Source: an uncultured Siphonobacter sp. (GTDB lineage Bacteria; Bacteroidota; Bacteroidia; Cytophagales; Spirosomataceae). Taken from it: a stretch of 64,000 bases of DNA. The stretch covers positions 62,001-126,000 of the forward strand of contig CAJYHS010000240.1 in the NCBI GenBank assembly GCA_913774715.1, in the 5' to 3' direction. Positions 26,971 to 36,631 of the stretch are shown here, piece after piece (positions within the stretch are counted from its first letter, which is position 1; every line of letters starts with the position of its first letter). The translations under genes were made by a program, and so were the position numbers. The notes beneath the pieces were generated by a model. The model had not been told where the DNA came from. It did no database searches and saw only the letters and a program-made list of their open reading frames with translations.

Positions 26971-29900
26971 TTAGAATTTCAACATCAGATTGACACCCAT
27001 GCTACGCGTGCGTGGCATAGCGAAAGCCTCGAAACCCTGAGCATTACTATTCGTATAGCTGGATTCAGGATCGAAATTGTCTGTCTTTTTGTAAAGGATA
27101 AATGGGTTACGAGCCACCAGAGAAACGCTGGCACCACGGAAGATTTTTGAATTTTTAACCGGGAACGAGTAGTTCAGTACGACCTGACGAAGTTTCACGA
27201 AGCTGGCATCGTATAAGAACAAATCCGTATAATTTTTCAAGTTATCGTAATACAGACGTAAATCTTTTACGGGGACGGTTCTTGAGTAAGCATCACCTGA
27301 AGGAGTTACGCCTGACACTGGCAATCCATTTTCACGACCGGGTAAGGTCATTTGGTGCAGACCGAAACGAGTGGCATATACATCCATCGTTGAGAAAATC
27401 TTATTACCAAACTTACCATCAAGCAATACGTCTAAAGAGAAATTCTTATAGGTAAATGTGTTACTCAAACCCATCGTCCAGGGCGGCACACCCTGACCCA
27501 GCTCTTTCAATCCACTTCTTTGCTGATAACCCGTAGCGGTATTAAAGATGACATTACCATTGGCATCTTTATCCATGGTATACCCTTTGATCGTTCCGTA
27601 CGGACGACCTACCTGATTATGAACGAAGGCCCATCCGCCTACACTACCTGCCATCTCGATGGTATTCAAACCATCTACCAACTGAAGGACTTCGCTTTTA
27701 TTATAAGCTAGGTTATAGCTTACATTCCAGCTAAAGTTTTTCGTTTTAATCGGGTTATAGCTGAATAAAGCTTCAATACCCCGGTTACTCAATTCTCCTA
27801 CGTTCAGTAAAGCTTCGTTATAACCCGTAGCTCTTGAAACTGTAGTTCTAACGATGTCATTGGTCGTTTTACGATCGTAATACGTTAAGTCCAGACCCAA
27901 GCGGTTATTGAAGAATTTCGCGTCAATCCCTACTTCATACGTTGTAGACGTCAGCGGCTGTAAGGCTGAATTAGTAATGAGGTTTACGTTGTTATACTGC
28001 GTGATCTGTTGCAGGGGACGACCATCGTGCCCACCCTGTACCAGACCGTACGTCTGACGAGTGATGTAAGGATCCACCGAACCCTGACCTACCTGAGCCC
28101 AGGAAGCACGGGCTTTAGCGAAACTTACCCACGTTGGTAACTCAACGGCCTGTGAAAGAATAAAGCTACCCCCTACCGAAGGGTAGAATAAGCTATTACT
28201 GTTTGAACTCAAGGTAGAGAACCAGTCCTGGCGACCCGTAAGAGTTAAGAAGGCAATTCCCTTATAATCCATATCTAACGAACCAAAAACCGAGTTAGTC
28301 GCGATTCTGGGGTTGTTAGGGCGAGTCGTCAATGTGCTCAGGTTGGTATAGCTGTAGAAATTGGGAACAATAAACTGAGTTCCATCAATGTACGTTTCGT
28401 TGGAAACGAACTTCCGCATGTTACCACCCGCCAGAGCCGTCAGATGGAAATTTTGTCCCAGGTTGGCATTGTAATGAGCCGTTAACATACCGTTCGTTTC
28501 CGAAACAGCATTGTTAATCTGGTGATATTCCCCCGCTGAGTTCAGCGTATACACCGTTCCTGAAGGAATAATACCGACGTACTTGTAGTTATAAAAGTCG
28601 CGGCTCACACTTCCCCGGATGTACAGATTATCCAGCAGGTTATATTGAAGATTGAACTGACCAATGAAGCGGTTTTTCGTATCGTTGTTTTTATATCGAT
28701 TCACTACGAAATAAGAGTTCGAAGCATAAGGCGTCTCATTCCACTGGATCTCCCGACCGGTGGCATCATACCCCGGTGATAACTGACGAATATCAACCGT
28801 ATTGGCTAACATATAGACCGCCCAGTTCGGGTTACCCGTCGCGTCACCGGCACTGGGGCGGTTGGTGGCCTCTTCGATATTATACTGAGCAACAGCCTCT
28901 AACGAAAGCTTGGAAGTCAGCTTCGCATTTACATTCAGGTTACCTACTTTCCGGTTGAATTTGGAATTAGGCAGAATGCTCTTGCTATCCATATTGGCCA
29001 GTGAGAAACGGAAGTTAATGTTCTCCGAACCTCCGCTCAAAGCCAGGGTGTTAGAGAAAGTTGTTCCTAACTGATAGAAATTGTTAATATTATTCCGCTG
29101 AGGCGAATAAGGCTGCTGCGTTCCGTTAAAGATGGTATACGGTTGTCCATCCATTTTGGCACCGAACGAACGACGGCCCCAATCAATAGCTTCCTGCTGG
29201 GTAGCGGGCTTACGTCCCTGATCTCCTTGACCGTATTCATATTGCCATTTGGGAAAAACGGAAGGAGTTTCTGCCGTAAAAGTGGAGTTAAAATCAACCC
29301 CCAGACCTTTCTGAGCACGGCCTTTTTTCGTAGTAATAAGGATTACTCCGTTGGCTGCCCGCGAGCCGTATAAGGCTGCGGCAGTACCTCCCTTTAACAC
29401 ACTCATACTTTCGATATCATCGGGGTTAATGCCACCGATCCCGTCGCCGCGATCCACGTTCAAACCACCCGCTCCCGTTTGAGGACTTCCGCCGGGCGTG
29501 CTGTTATCAATCGGCATACCGTTGATTACGTATAAAGGCTGGCTATTGCCACTCAGGGAACCATTACCCCTAATAACCACGCGACTGGAACCACCGGGAC
29601 CCGTTGATAAACCAGAAGAGTTAACCCCGGCGATTTTACCGGAAAGTGCACTGGCTACGTTCATTTCACGAGCCTGCGTAAAGTCAGATCCCTTTACTTC
29701 CGTTACGGAATAGGCCAGAGCTTTTTTATCCCGCTGGATTCCTAACGCCGTTACTACTACTTCGTTCAGGCTCTTGGTATCTTCTTTCAGGGCTACGTCT
29801 ACTGAAGTCCGTCCGCCAACGGCTATTTCCTGAGGCAAAAAGCCTACGTAGGAGAATACCAAGGTTGCATTTTCGGCAGCGGCAAGGGTAAACTGCCCCT

Positions 29901-30087
29901 GAGCGTCCGTCACCGTTCCTTTGGTTGAACCTTTCTCTACAACCGTTACACCGGGTAAGGGAGCCCCGTCGCCGGCGTTGGTTACTTTCCCCGTAATAGT
30001 CTGAGCTATCGCAGGAATTCCGATAAGCCAGAAGAAAGCAAAGAGCCTTCCGAAGCTACCAGAAAAACAGGATGGTAAAATTTTCAT
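26971..30087 (-). CDS. SusC/RagA family TonB-linked outer-membrane protein
   Basis: ITGKVTNAGDGAPLPGVTVVEKGSTKGTVTDAQGQF, LNEVVVTALGIQRDKKAL, GGTAAALYGSRAANGVILITTKKG. Confidence 0.96.
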   Translation of the reverse strand: MKILPSCFSGSFGRLFAFFWLIGIPAIAQTITGKVTNAGDGAPLPGVTVVEKGSTKGTVTDAQGQFTLAAAENATLVFSYVGFLPQEIAVGGRTSVDVALKEDTKSLNEVVVTALGIQRDKKALAYSVTEVKGSDFTQAREMNVASALSGKIAGVNSSGLSTGPGGSSRVVIRGNGSLSGNSQPLYVINGMPIDNSTPGGSPQTGAGGLNVDRGDGIGGINPDDIESMSVLKGGTAAALYGSRAANGVILITTKKGRAQKGLGVDFNSTFTAETPSVFPKWQYEYGQGDQGRKPATQQEAIDWGRRSFGAKMDGQPYTIFNGTQQPYSPQRNNINNFYQLGTTFSNTLALSGGSENINFRFSLANMDSKSILPNSKFNRKVGNLNVNAKLTSKLSLEAVAQYNIEEATNRPSAGDATGNPNWAVYMLANTVDIRQLSPGYDATGREIQWNETPYASNSYFVVNRYKNNDTKNRFIGQFNLQYNLLDNLYIRGSVSRDFYNYKYVGIIPSGTVYTLNSAGEYHQINNAVSETNGMLTAHYNANLGQNFHLTALAGGNMRKFVSNETYIDGTQFIVPNFYSYTNLSTLTTRPNNPRIATNSVFGSLDMDYKGIAFLTLTGRQDWFSTLSSNSNSLFYPSVGGSFILSQAVELPTWVSFAKARASWAQVGQGSVDPYITRQTYGLVQGGHDGRPLQQITQYNNVNLITNSALQPLTSTTYEVGIDAKFFNNRLGLDLTYYDRKTTNDIVRTTVSRATGYNEALLNVGELSNRGIEALFSYNPIKTKNFSWNVSYNLAYNKSEVLQLVDGLNTIEMAGSVGGWAFVHNQVGRPYGTIKGYTMDKDANGNVIFNTATGYQQRSGLKELGQGVPPWTMGLSNTFTYKNFSLDVLLDGKFGNKIFSTMDVYATRFGLHQMTLPGRENGLPVSGVTPSGDAYSRTVPVKDLRLYYDNLKNYTDLFLYDASFVKLRQVVLNYSFPVKNSKIFRGASVSLVARNPFILYKKTDNFDPESSYTNSNAQGFEAFAMPRTRSMGVNLMLKF

Positions 30088-30376
30088 AGAAGTACAGGAT
30101 AAGGATTTTCCAAATAGGCTTGCTCAATTAATCCGCATAACTTGCAAGCATTTTGCATTTTTTGCGAAATATAGAGGATTAATTACTATTCATGCAAATA
30201 AAATTTCTTCACAAGTCAATATATATCCATTATAAAGGCATAAATCTTCTATTCACGATATAATTAATTGCAAAATATGCGTTTTTTGAATGTATTATCT
30301 TAATATTACGCCATCTTAACAGGTAGGAAATTCTCTAGCAGTCAGTAAACGGTAACCACTCCGTGCCGATTTTTTT

Positions 30377-30384
30377 TACCTTTG
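30377..30384 (+). promoter_or_regulatory. Candidate -7 element TACCTTTG for the DeoR-type regulator
   Basis: TAnnTTTG match 28 bp before the ATG. Confidence 0.5.
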
Positions 30385-30411
30385 TTTATTCAACAGTAAG
30401 ACGCTAAACGA

Positions 30412-31170
30412 ATGTCAGTCGTTTTCTTAAAAGAAGACCGTAAGGATCTGATTATAAATCAAGTAAACCTTCACACCCGTATTACCCTTACGGATTTAGC
30501 AAGTACACTTAATGTTTCGGAAGACACCATTCGCCGGGATATTAATGACTTGGCCGATGAGGGAAAGTTGATTAAAATCCGGGGTGGAGCTATGTCTAAG
30601 GCCTACCATTACTCTTCGCAACCCGTAGAGAGTTACGCCCATGACAGCAAAAAACTCATTGCAGAAAAAGCAGTTACCCTATTAAAAGACGGAATGCTGG
30701 TTTTGATGGGCGGGGGTACAACCATTCGGGAATTCATTAAAATGATTCCGAATGAGCTGAGGGCTACCTTCCTGACTGTCAATCCATTAACAGCCGTAGA
30801 GTTACTTGACAAACCCAATCTGGAAATTATAATGATTGGCGGTCCAATTTCCCGCTATAGTCAGATGGCCGTAGGCGGTGACGTATATCAACGACTGTCA
30901 GAGCTACGCGTAGACCTGTGCATCATGGGTACTAACGCCCTGGATGCCAAAGAAGGACTGACTGATTCGAACTGGGAAACGGTGCAGGCGAAGAAGGCAA
31001 TGATTCGTGCTTCGGAAAAAATTGCAATTCTTGCAATATCCGAGAAGATGAACAGCGTTATGTCTATGAAAGTGGCAGATTTGCGAGAAATTGACTACCT
31101 AATAACTGAACTTTCGCCGGACTCAAGTCTACTGGCTCCCTACCAAACCGGCAAGACGCTGGTGCTTTAG
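30412..31170 (+). CDS. DeoR/GlpR family transcriptional regulator
   Basis: RITLTDLASTLNVSEDTIRRDINDLADEGKLIKIRGGA and DeoR C-terminal effector domain. Confidence 0.95.
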   Translation: MSVVFLKEDRKDLIINQVNLHTRITLTDLASTLNVSEDTIRRDINDLADEGKLIKIRGGAMSKAYHYSSQPVESYAHDSKKLIAEKAVTLLKDGMLVLMGGGTTIREFIKMIPNELRATFLTVNPLTAVELLDKPNLEIIMIGGPISRYSQMAVGGDVYQRLSELRVDLCIMGTNALDAKEGLTDSNWETVQAKKAMIRASEKIAILAISEKMNSVMSMKVADLREIDYLITELSPDSSLLAPYQTGKTLVL

Positions 31171-31176
31171 TTGTTT

Positions 31177-31360
31177 GTTGCTAGTCTATAGTTGTTCGTT
31201 CCTAAACCGATTGCAGCATAGGATCAAACTCCTGCTGTTCCGAATTTGCAATCCGGAACTTCATCTATAGTGGATTTATAAGCCGCCTTAAACAAAAGTG
31301 GCCTGTGAAACACAGACCACTCTAAAAAAGACAAGTAACCATCAACTAATAACTAGCAAC
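31177..31360. repeat. Inverted repeat between convergent genes (site G) with inner AGTGG hairpin
   Basis: GTTGCTAGTCTATAGTTG (31177-31194) versus the complement of CAACTAATAACTAGCAAC (31343-31360), 15/18 match; inner AGTGGcCTGTG-aaa-CACAGaCCACT at 31297-31321. Confidence 0.7.
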
Positions 31361-31364
31361 GCTA

Positions 31365-31955
31365 TTACTCCGCCAGTTGATAAATGCAGGGCAAATTCCG
31401 GCCCAGACCGTCGTAATCTAACCCATAGCCCAGCACGAATTTATTTTCGATGGCAAAGCCTACGTATTTCAGCGTTACCGGAATACGAGTGGCTTCGGGT
31501 TTGTGAAGCATGGTCGCAATTTCAATAGAACGGGGCTTTTTTGCGGTTACCTGTCCTAGTAACTCTGCCATGGTGTGGCCCGTATCCACAATATCTTCAA
31601 TAATAATTACATCCCGACCGCTGATCTCTTCGCTTAACCCTAGAATCTGCTTTATTTTTCCAGTGGAGCCTGTCCCTTCATAAGAACTAACGCGAATGAA
31701 GGTAATTTCGCAATCGATTGTAATGTTTTTCATTAACTCGGCTACGAATAGAAACGAGCCGTTTAACACGGCAACTACTAAGGGACACTGACCGGCATAA
31801 TCGCGATTAATCTCTTGGGCCAGCGTGGCAATTCGTTCTTCCAGTGTTTTCTGATCAATGAAAACGTCAAAATGTTTATCGTGAACCTGTATCACTTGAG
31901 TTGGGATTAGGGAAGTAGTTTCAGGTTTGATTTTGTTTGAAAGTTTGAAGACCAT
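31365..31955 (-). CDS. hpt: Hypoxanthine phosphoribosyltransferase
   Basis: VVAVLNGSFLFVAELMKNI, DVIIIEDIVDTGHTMAELL PRPP motif, YVGFAIENKFVLGYGLDYDGLGRNLP. The start may be GTG at 31895 (see findings). Confidence 0.93.
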   Translation of the reverse strand: MVFKLSNKIKPETTSLIPTQVIQVHDKHFDVFIDQKTLEERIATLAQEINRDYAGQCPLVVAVLNGSFLFVAELMKNITIDCEITFIRVSSYEGTGSTGKIKQILGLSEEISGRDVIIIEDIVDTGHTMAELLGQVTAKKPRSIEIATMLHKPEATRIPVTLKYVGFAIENKFVLGYGLDYDGLGRNLPCIYQLAE

Positions 31956-31973
31956 CTTTCAAAGAGTCAAACC
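31924..31973. repeat. Nested inverted repeat GGTTTGA..TTTGAAAG-(12)-CTTTCAAA..TCAAACC (site H)
   Basis: Read directly; overlaps the predicted 5' end of hpt. Confidence 0.8.
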
Positions 31974-32088
31974 AGAGTTACTTCAGGGGAAATCAATACA
32001 ACAACAGCCTTTCCTGCATCGGAATAATTGCTGATCTTCACAGAAAAAGTCATTTTTTCATCCAATGAAAACCCAAAATTAGCTTTCC

Positions 32089-32096
32089 TATCTTTG
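32089..32096 (+). promoter_or_regulatory. Candidate -7 element TATCTTTG
   Basis: TAnnTTTG match upstream of the TPR gene. Confidence 0.5.
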
Positions 32097-32212
32097 TAAG
32101 TATCAAAACGAAAAAAATTCAGGCTAAATTTAAACGACTTTTTAATAATTGCCGTTGATCTTACCACAGCTACTCTGTAACGTATAATCCCGCGAGAGCT
32201 TTTTCCAAAGCC

Positions 32213-33439
32213 ATGAGAATCAATTTAGTAACTTTTTTCTTAGTTCTGATTACCCTTACTTCTTCGGCACAATCCTGGTTTGAAACGGCGGAGAAAAATG
32301 AGCAGGCCCGATCGGGAGGAATGCTGCTGAAGCGTACCGAAGTGCAGATCGAAGCCACCGAGGCGATTAACGCCATGTATAACTATAACTTTCCCGAAGC
32401 CCTGAAGGAGTTTGGTTACCTGCGGGCTCGTTACCCCGACCATCCTCTCCCCTATTTTTTGTTTGGATTGGCGGAATGGTGGAAGATCGTACCGAACACG
32501 GACAATGACATGTACGATGCCAAGTGCGAGCTATTCATGGACCAGGCCATTGAAAAAGCCGAAAAACTGCATGATCAGGGAGGAAATCAGGAAATTGAAG
32601 CCAGTTTCTTTCTGGCGGCTTCCTATGCTTTTAAGTCTCGCATGTACGCTGAACGCAAGAAATGGCTCAAGGCGAGTAATGCTGGAAAAAATGCCCTGAA
32701 GTATTTTGATAAGTGTAAAGGTCACGAGGATTTCTCGCCCGAAATGGCTTTTGGTGACGGTCTCTATAACTATTACCGACAGTGGGTTCCTGAAAACTAT
32801 TCGGCTCTCAAACCGATCTTCTGGTTTTTTCACGAAGGTGATAAGAAAAAAGGCATTGGTCAGTTAGAGTGGGTTTCCCGTAATGCTTTCTACAGCCGTA
32901 CGGAAGCTCAATATTTCCTGCTTCAGATTTACGCTACTGAAAATCAGCACGAAAAAGGATATCAACTGGCCCGTTACCTGCATATTACCTATCCCTGGAA
33001 TCCGTATTTCCACCGGATGTACGCCCGGGAATGCTTCGTAACCGGACATATTAACGAAGCGGATGCGGCTTCGAAGGCGATTCTGGAACGTTATGATAAT
33101 CGCCAGTTTGGGTATGAGCCCGTGAGTGGACGCTATGCCGCGTATATTCTGGCGTATTACAACCACTTCTTTTATCACAACATTCCGGCGGCGAAGGAGT
33201 ACTATAAACGCACCATTTCTTTTGCGGAAATGAACGGAGCAACCGAGTCGGGTTACCACACCTCGGCTTTACTGAACCTGGGGAAAATTGCCGATGGCGA
33301 AGGGAATCTGGAAGAGGCTAAGCAGTATTACGAGAAAGTACTCCGGTTTGCGGATAAGAAAACCGCTCAGCGAACCGAGGCTAAAAAATTGCTGGATAAT
33401 AACCGCAAACGCCAGAAAGAACAACGCAGGAAAAAGTAG
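32213..33439 (+). CDS. Tetratricopeptide-repeat protein, exported
   Basis: Signal peptide; TPR-like YNFPEALKEFGYLRARYPDHPLPYFLFG and GNLEEAKQYYEKVLRFA. Confidence 0.8.
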   Translation: MRINLVTFFLVLITLTSSAQSWFETAEKNEQARSGGMLLKRTEVQIEATEAINAMYNYNFPEALKEFGYLRARYPDHPLPYFLFGLAEWWKIVPNTDNDMYDAKCELFMDQAIEKAEKLHDQGGNQEIEASFFLAASYAFKSRMYAERKKWLKASNAGKNALKYFDKCKGHEDFSPEMAFGDGLYNYYRQWVPENYSALKPIFWFFHEGDKKKGIGQLEWVSRNAFYSRTEAQYFLLQIYATENQHEKGYQLARYLHITYPWNPYFHRMYARECFVTGHINEADAASKAILERYDNRQFGYEPVSGRYAAYILAYYNHFFYHNIPAAKEYYKRTISFAEMNGATESGYHTSALLNLGKIADGEGNLEEAKQYYEKVLRFADKKTAQRTEAKKLLDNNRKRQKEQRRKK

Positions 33440-33466
33440 TGGAATACCCTTTTCAAGTCAGCTGGC

Positions 33467-34135
33467 ATGAACGTATTAGCAATTGGTGATATTCACGGGC
33501 GAACCAACTGGCAGGAAGCCCCGATAGCCACGGCCGATAAGGTGATTTTCATGGGTGATTACGTCGATTCCAAAGAGTTTTCAGACGAACAAACGGATGA
33601 CGTTTTAAGACAAATTGTAGCTTTAAAAGAAGCGGAACCCGATAAATTTGTGTTATTACTCGGAAACCATGACGTGGCTTACCTGCATTACCCTGAGTAT
33701 CGCTGCTCCGGTTTTCGGTTTTATATGCAGAAGAAATGGACGGCTTTTTACCGGGAACATCAGTCTGCTTTTCAGGTAGCTTACCAACGGGATAATTACC
33801 TCTTCACGCACGCAGGCGTATCTCGTCTCTGGGCTCGTAAGCACGGTATTGGAGGCGAAAATGTAGCGGATGCTTTGAATGATTTACAGGCAACGGCCTC
33901 TGGTAGGGAAGCCTTATTTGAATGCGGAGCCATTCGCGGTGGTAACCCCGGGGCGACAGGCGGTATAGTTTGGGCCGATCAACGGGAAACGGCGGGTCAG
34001 TATATTCCGGGCTTTCACCAGATTGTGGGGCATACGCCATTACCTGAAATTCGAAGTTACGGTGACCAAGAAAGTTCGATTACTTATATTGATGTACTAG
34101 GAAAAACGGTTGATTTCTGGGAGCGAACGTTTTAA
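33467..34135 (+). CDS. Metallophosphoesterase (Ser/Thr phosphatase-like)
   Basis: VLAIGDIHGR, IFMGDYVD, LLLGNHD, FTHAGVS, IVGHTP. Confidence 0.92.
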   Translation: MNVLAIGDIHGRTNWQEAPIATADKVIFMGDYVDSKEFSDEQTDDVLRQIVALKEAEPDKFVLLLGNHDVAYLHYPEYRCSGFRFYMQKKWTAFYREHQSAFQVAYQRDNYLFTHAGVSRLWARKHGIGGENVADALNDLQATASGREALFECGAIRGGNPGATGGIVWADQRETAGQYIPGFHQIVGHTPLPEIRSYGDQESSITYIDVLGKTVDFWERTF

Positions 34136-34146
34136 CTGTGACGCAT

Positions 34147-34188
34147 AAAAAATGGCAACAGGTTAGATTTAACTCGTTGCCATTTTTT
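34147..34188. terminator. Bidirectional terminator AAAAAATGGCAAC...GTTGCCATTTTTT
   Basis: 13-bp perfect arms between convergent genes. Confidence 0.85.
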
Positions 34189-34209
34189 GTGTCACCAGCA
34201 GAATAGAGG

Positions 34210-35346
34210 CTATTCTGAAAGGTTGACTTTGCTTTTAATACTTTCGGGAAGAGCTGCTTTTGGCAGAATTACGTTTATAGTGTTAAGGTCAAAATACGGT
34301 TCTGATACGTAGATATATCCTTTGTAGGGTCCTGCTTTTTCTCCCCAAGAATTTTTCACCAGATAGAATTTCTTACCCGCGGCATTTGTGCCCATTCCGG
34401 CAATCTGCATGAGGTGATCGTCTACCGTAACCTGACTGTCGAATAAATTCTGACGGTACGCCTGATCTACAGTTCGCTCCGTCACATCTGGCGAATCCGC
34501 TTTGTCATTCTTATCGTTCACTTCTACTGCAAAACCTTTACCCTGCTTAAAACCAGGATTACTGACATCAGCATCCCACATGATGGTATATCCCTGACTT
34601 AATGATTGCTTCACGGCAGCGTTCAGTTCATCCAGCGGTACGTTCAGGTAACGTTCGTTAGCCCAGTTATCAGGTATTTCCAGTACAAAAAAGGTATAAA
34701 AGGGATGATGGGTAAAGCTGGTCAGACTCACGTAATCGTTGGGGTTAAACTTCAATACCTGATCGGCGAATTCGCGGGGCGTGTAAGTTTTACCGTTATA
34801 GTCAAACGAAGCAGGAACCTTTCCGAATTTTTCATCCAGAATCTTGGTATACCCTTCTTCCCAGTTCGGGTCAATCGGCGATTTTTTGGTAATATCCGAC
34901 AGATACGCTTTCAGGTCCTTGACCAGCTTTCCGTGGTTATGATTCGTTTCGCCTTCTTTTAAACCGGAGTATACTGATTCGGGCACGGCACCATACAGAG
35001 CGATAGCATTCAGTACGTCGTGACCCAGTCCGCCCTCGTCAAACTGAGCTTTTCCCTGCCGGCGTACGTAATTACGGGCTTTTTCCAGGTAAATATTCCG
35101 AACGGTATACATCTCCGAAATATCAAACTCCCCCAGATTTTTACGCAGGCACTCCGACTCCACCATAGCCGTGGTCGAATAACACCAGCAGGTGCCCGTT
35201 CCACCCTGATTTTTTACGGAAGTTACCTGTGATTGCTGGGTAGTCCGCATCCCTAACTCAGGCGACTGAGCTAGGGCAGTGAAAGAGGTTATGGAGAGAA
35301 AACCCAGGCTGAATACGGTTCGTGTATAGGTAGTCATGGCATTCAT
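34210..35346 (-). CDS. C1-family peptidase (PepC/bleomycin hydrolase-like), exported
   Basis: VKNQGGTGTCWCYSTTAMVESE; DDHLMQIAGM; YLVKNSWGEKAG. Confidence 0.88.
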   Translation of the reverse strand: MNAMTTYTRTVFSLGFLSITSFTALAQSPELGMRTTQQSQVTSVKNQGGTGTCWCYSTTAMVESECLRKNLGEFDISEMYTVRNIYLEKARNYVRRQGKAQFDEGGLGHDVLNAIALYGAVPESVYSGLKEGETNHNHGKLVKDLKAYLSDITKKSPIDPNWEEGYTKILDEKFGKVPASFDYNGKTYTPREFADQVLKFNPNDYVSLTSFTHHPFYTFFVLEIPDNWANERYLNVPLDELNAAVKQSLSQGYTIMWDADVSNPGFKQGKGFAVEVNDKNDKADSPDVTERTVDQAYRQNLFDSQVTVDDHLMQIAGMGTNAAGKKFYLVKNSWGEKAGPYKGYIYVSEPYFDLNTINVILPKAALPESIKSKVNLSE

Positions 35347-35439
35347 TGCTAAGAATTTTCAGGTAATTTCGAAATTTTTCATCAGCCGGGCAACCCTTCC
35401 TACTTATTCCGCATTTCGCTCTTTGTAAATCAACCACCT

Positions 35440-35985
35440 ATGAACCTATCTGATCTGCTGGCCCGTTGCAGGGCTCACGATACCAAGGCCCAGCGTTTAT
35501 TGTATGAACGCTACGCAGGCCGGCTGTTTCGGGTTGCTCAGCGGTATATGAAAGATCGGATGGAGGCGGAAGATATGCTGGTTTCGGCCTTTCAAAGGAT
35601 TTTTGAACACCTAAAGAAGTTTGAATACAAAGACGAAGCTGCTACCTGGGTATGGATGAAAACGATTCTGGTGAATCAATGTCTGATGCAATTACGACGT
35701 TCGGCCAACTTCACCATGGTACCCGAAAACGAAGCTACCGAGCAGACTTTTAACTATACGATCATTGACCAGATAGCCGCAGAAACCATTCAGAAAGTCA
35801 TCACGGAGTTACCTATCGGCTATCGAACGGTTTTTAATTTAGTAGCTCTCGAGGGGTATACCCACACGGAAGTAGCCGAGCAGCTTCAGATTTCGGAAGG
35901 AACGTCCAAATCTCAACTGAATAAGGCCCGTCAGTTGTTACAGAAAAAACTTCAAGCCCTTGGTTATGCAGCACAAACTCGATGA
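35440..35985 (+). CDS. ECF RNA polymerase sigma factor
   Basis: QRLLYERYAGRLFRVAQRYMKDRMEAEDMLVSAFQRIFEHL; HTEVAEQLQISEGTSKSQLNKARQLL. Confidence 0.92.
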   Translation: MNLSDLLARCRAHDTKAQRLLYERYAGRLFRVAQRYMKDRMEAEDMLVSAFQRIFEHLKKFEYKDEAATWVWMKTILVNQCLMQLRRSANFTMVPENEATEQTFNYTIIDQIAAETIQKVITELPIGYRTVFNLVALEGYTHTEVAEQLQISEGTSKSQLNKARQLLQKKLQALGYAAQTR

Positions 35986-36613
35986 GCAGATCCGGCAGCG
36001 GCTGGAAGATTTATCCGACGACTCCCTTGATCTGGAAAGAGTCTGGAAGCGGATCGAAGAGCCTAAACACGCTAAAAAATGGTACTGGCCCATTCGGGTA
36101 GGTATGGCGGCCGTGTTGGGTATATTTATTGGTTATTTCATCCACCAGCCCGTTGAAAAACCGGCTTCAGAAAAAATTACGGTTGCCCTCGCTCCAAAGC
36201 CATCGGTTATTACGCCTAAACAGACGAAAGTTAATCCTGAAACCTTACTTATTCATACGCCTCAACTCCCTGAAAAAGCTCCCCTGGCGGAGCAGGCTCA
36301 AGTGACTGAAAATCCGAGTTCTGAAATTCCAGTTAGTATTGATTCGCTGCCTGTGATTCAACCTTCACCCTTTATTCAACCCACGGACGTACCCCTTATT
36401 GTCCAGAAACATCAACCTAGTGAAAGCTTTGAAGCGACCGTTACGCTAACCATCCCTGAAGCACAGCAGGAAACGCAGCTCCGCAAAAAATCCATTCTGG
36501 CCCGTATGTTCGGATCAGAGAAAAAGTCCGATCAACGTCCTCAGTGGAAGGATTTTAAAACTCCGGCTGCCCTCGGAAAAGCGAAAGTCGATTCATCTAA
36601 AATTAAACCTTAG
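35966..36613 (+). CDS. Single-TM hypothetical, possible anti-sigma factor
   Basis: Overlaps the sigma gene; cytoplasmic N-terminus, TM VGMAAVLGIFIGYFI, periplasmic Pro-rich tail. Confidence 0.65.
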   Translation: MQHKLDEQIRQRLEDLSDDSLDLERVWKRIEEPKHAKKWYWPIRVGMAAVLGIFIGYFIHQPVEKPASEKITVALAPKPSVITPKQTKVNPETLLIHTPQLPEKAPLAEQAQVTENPSSEIPVSIDSLPVIQPSPFIQPTDVPLIVQKHQPSESFEATVTLTIPEAQQETQLRKKSILARMFGSEKKSDQRPQWKDFKTPAALGKAKVDSSKIKP

Positions 36614-36631
36614 CCCACACCCTTTTTTATT

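Noticed and set aside
31967-32167. 66-aa minus-strand ORF upstream of hpt
   Set aside because: Contains the probable divergent promoter (TATCTTTG at 32089-32096) and ends in the inverted repeat; no homology-like motif. Cannot be excluded, but not supported.
32864-33259. 131-aa minus-strand ORF
   Set aside because: Antisense to the TPR gene.
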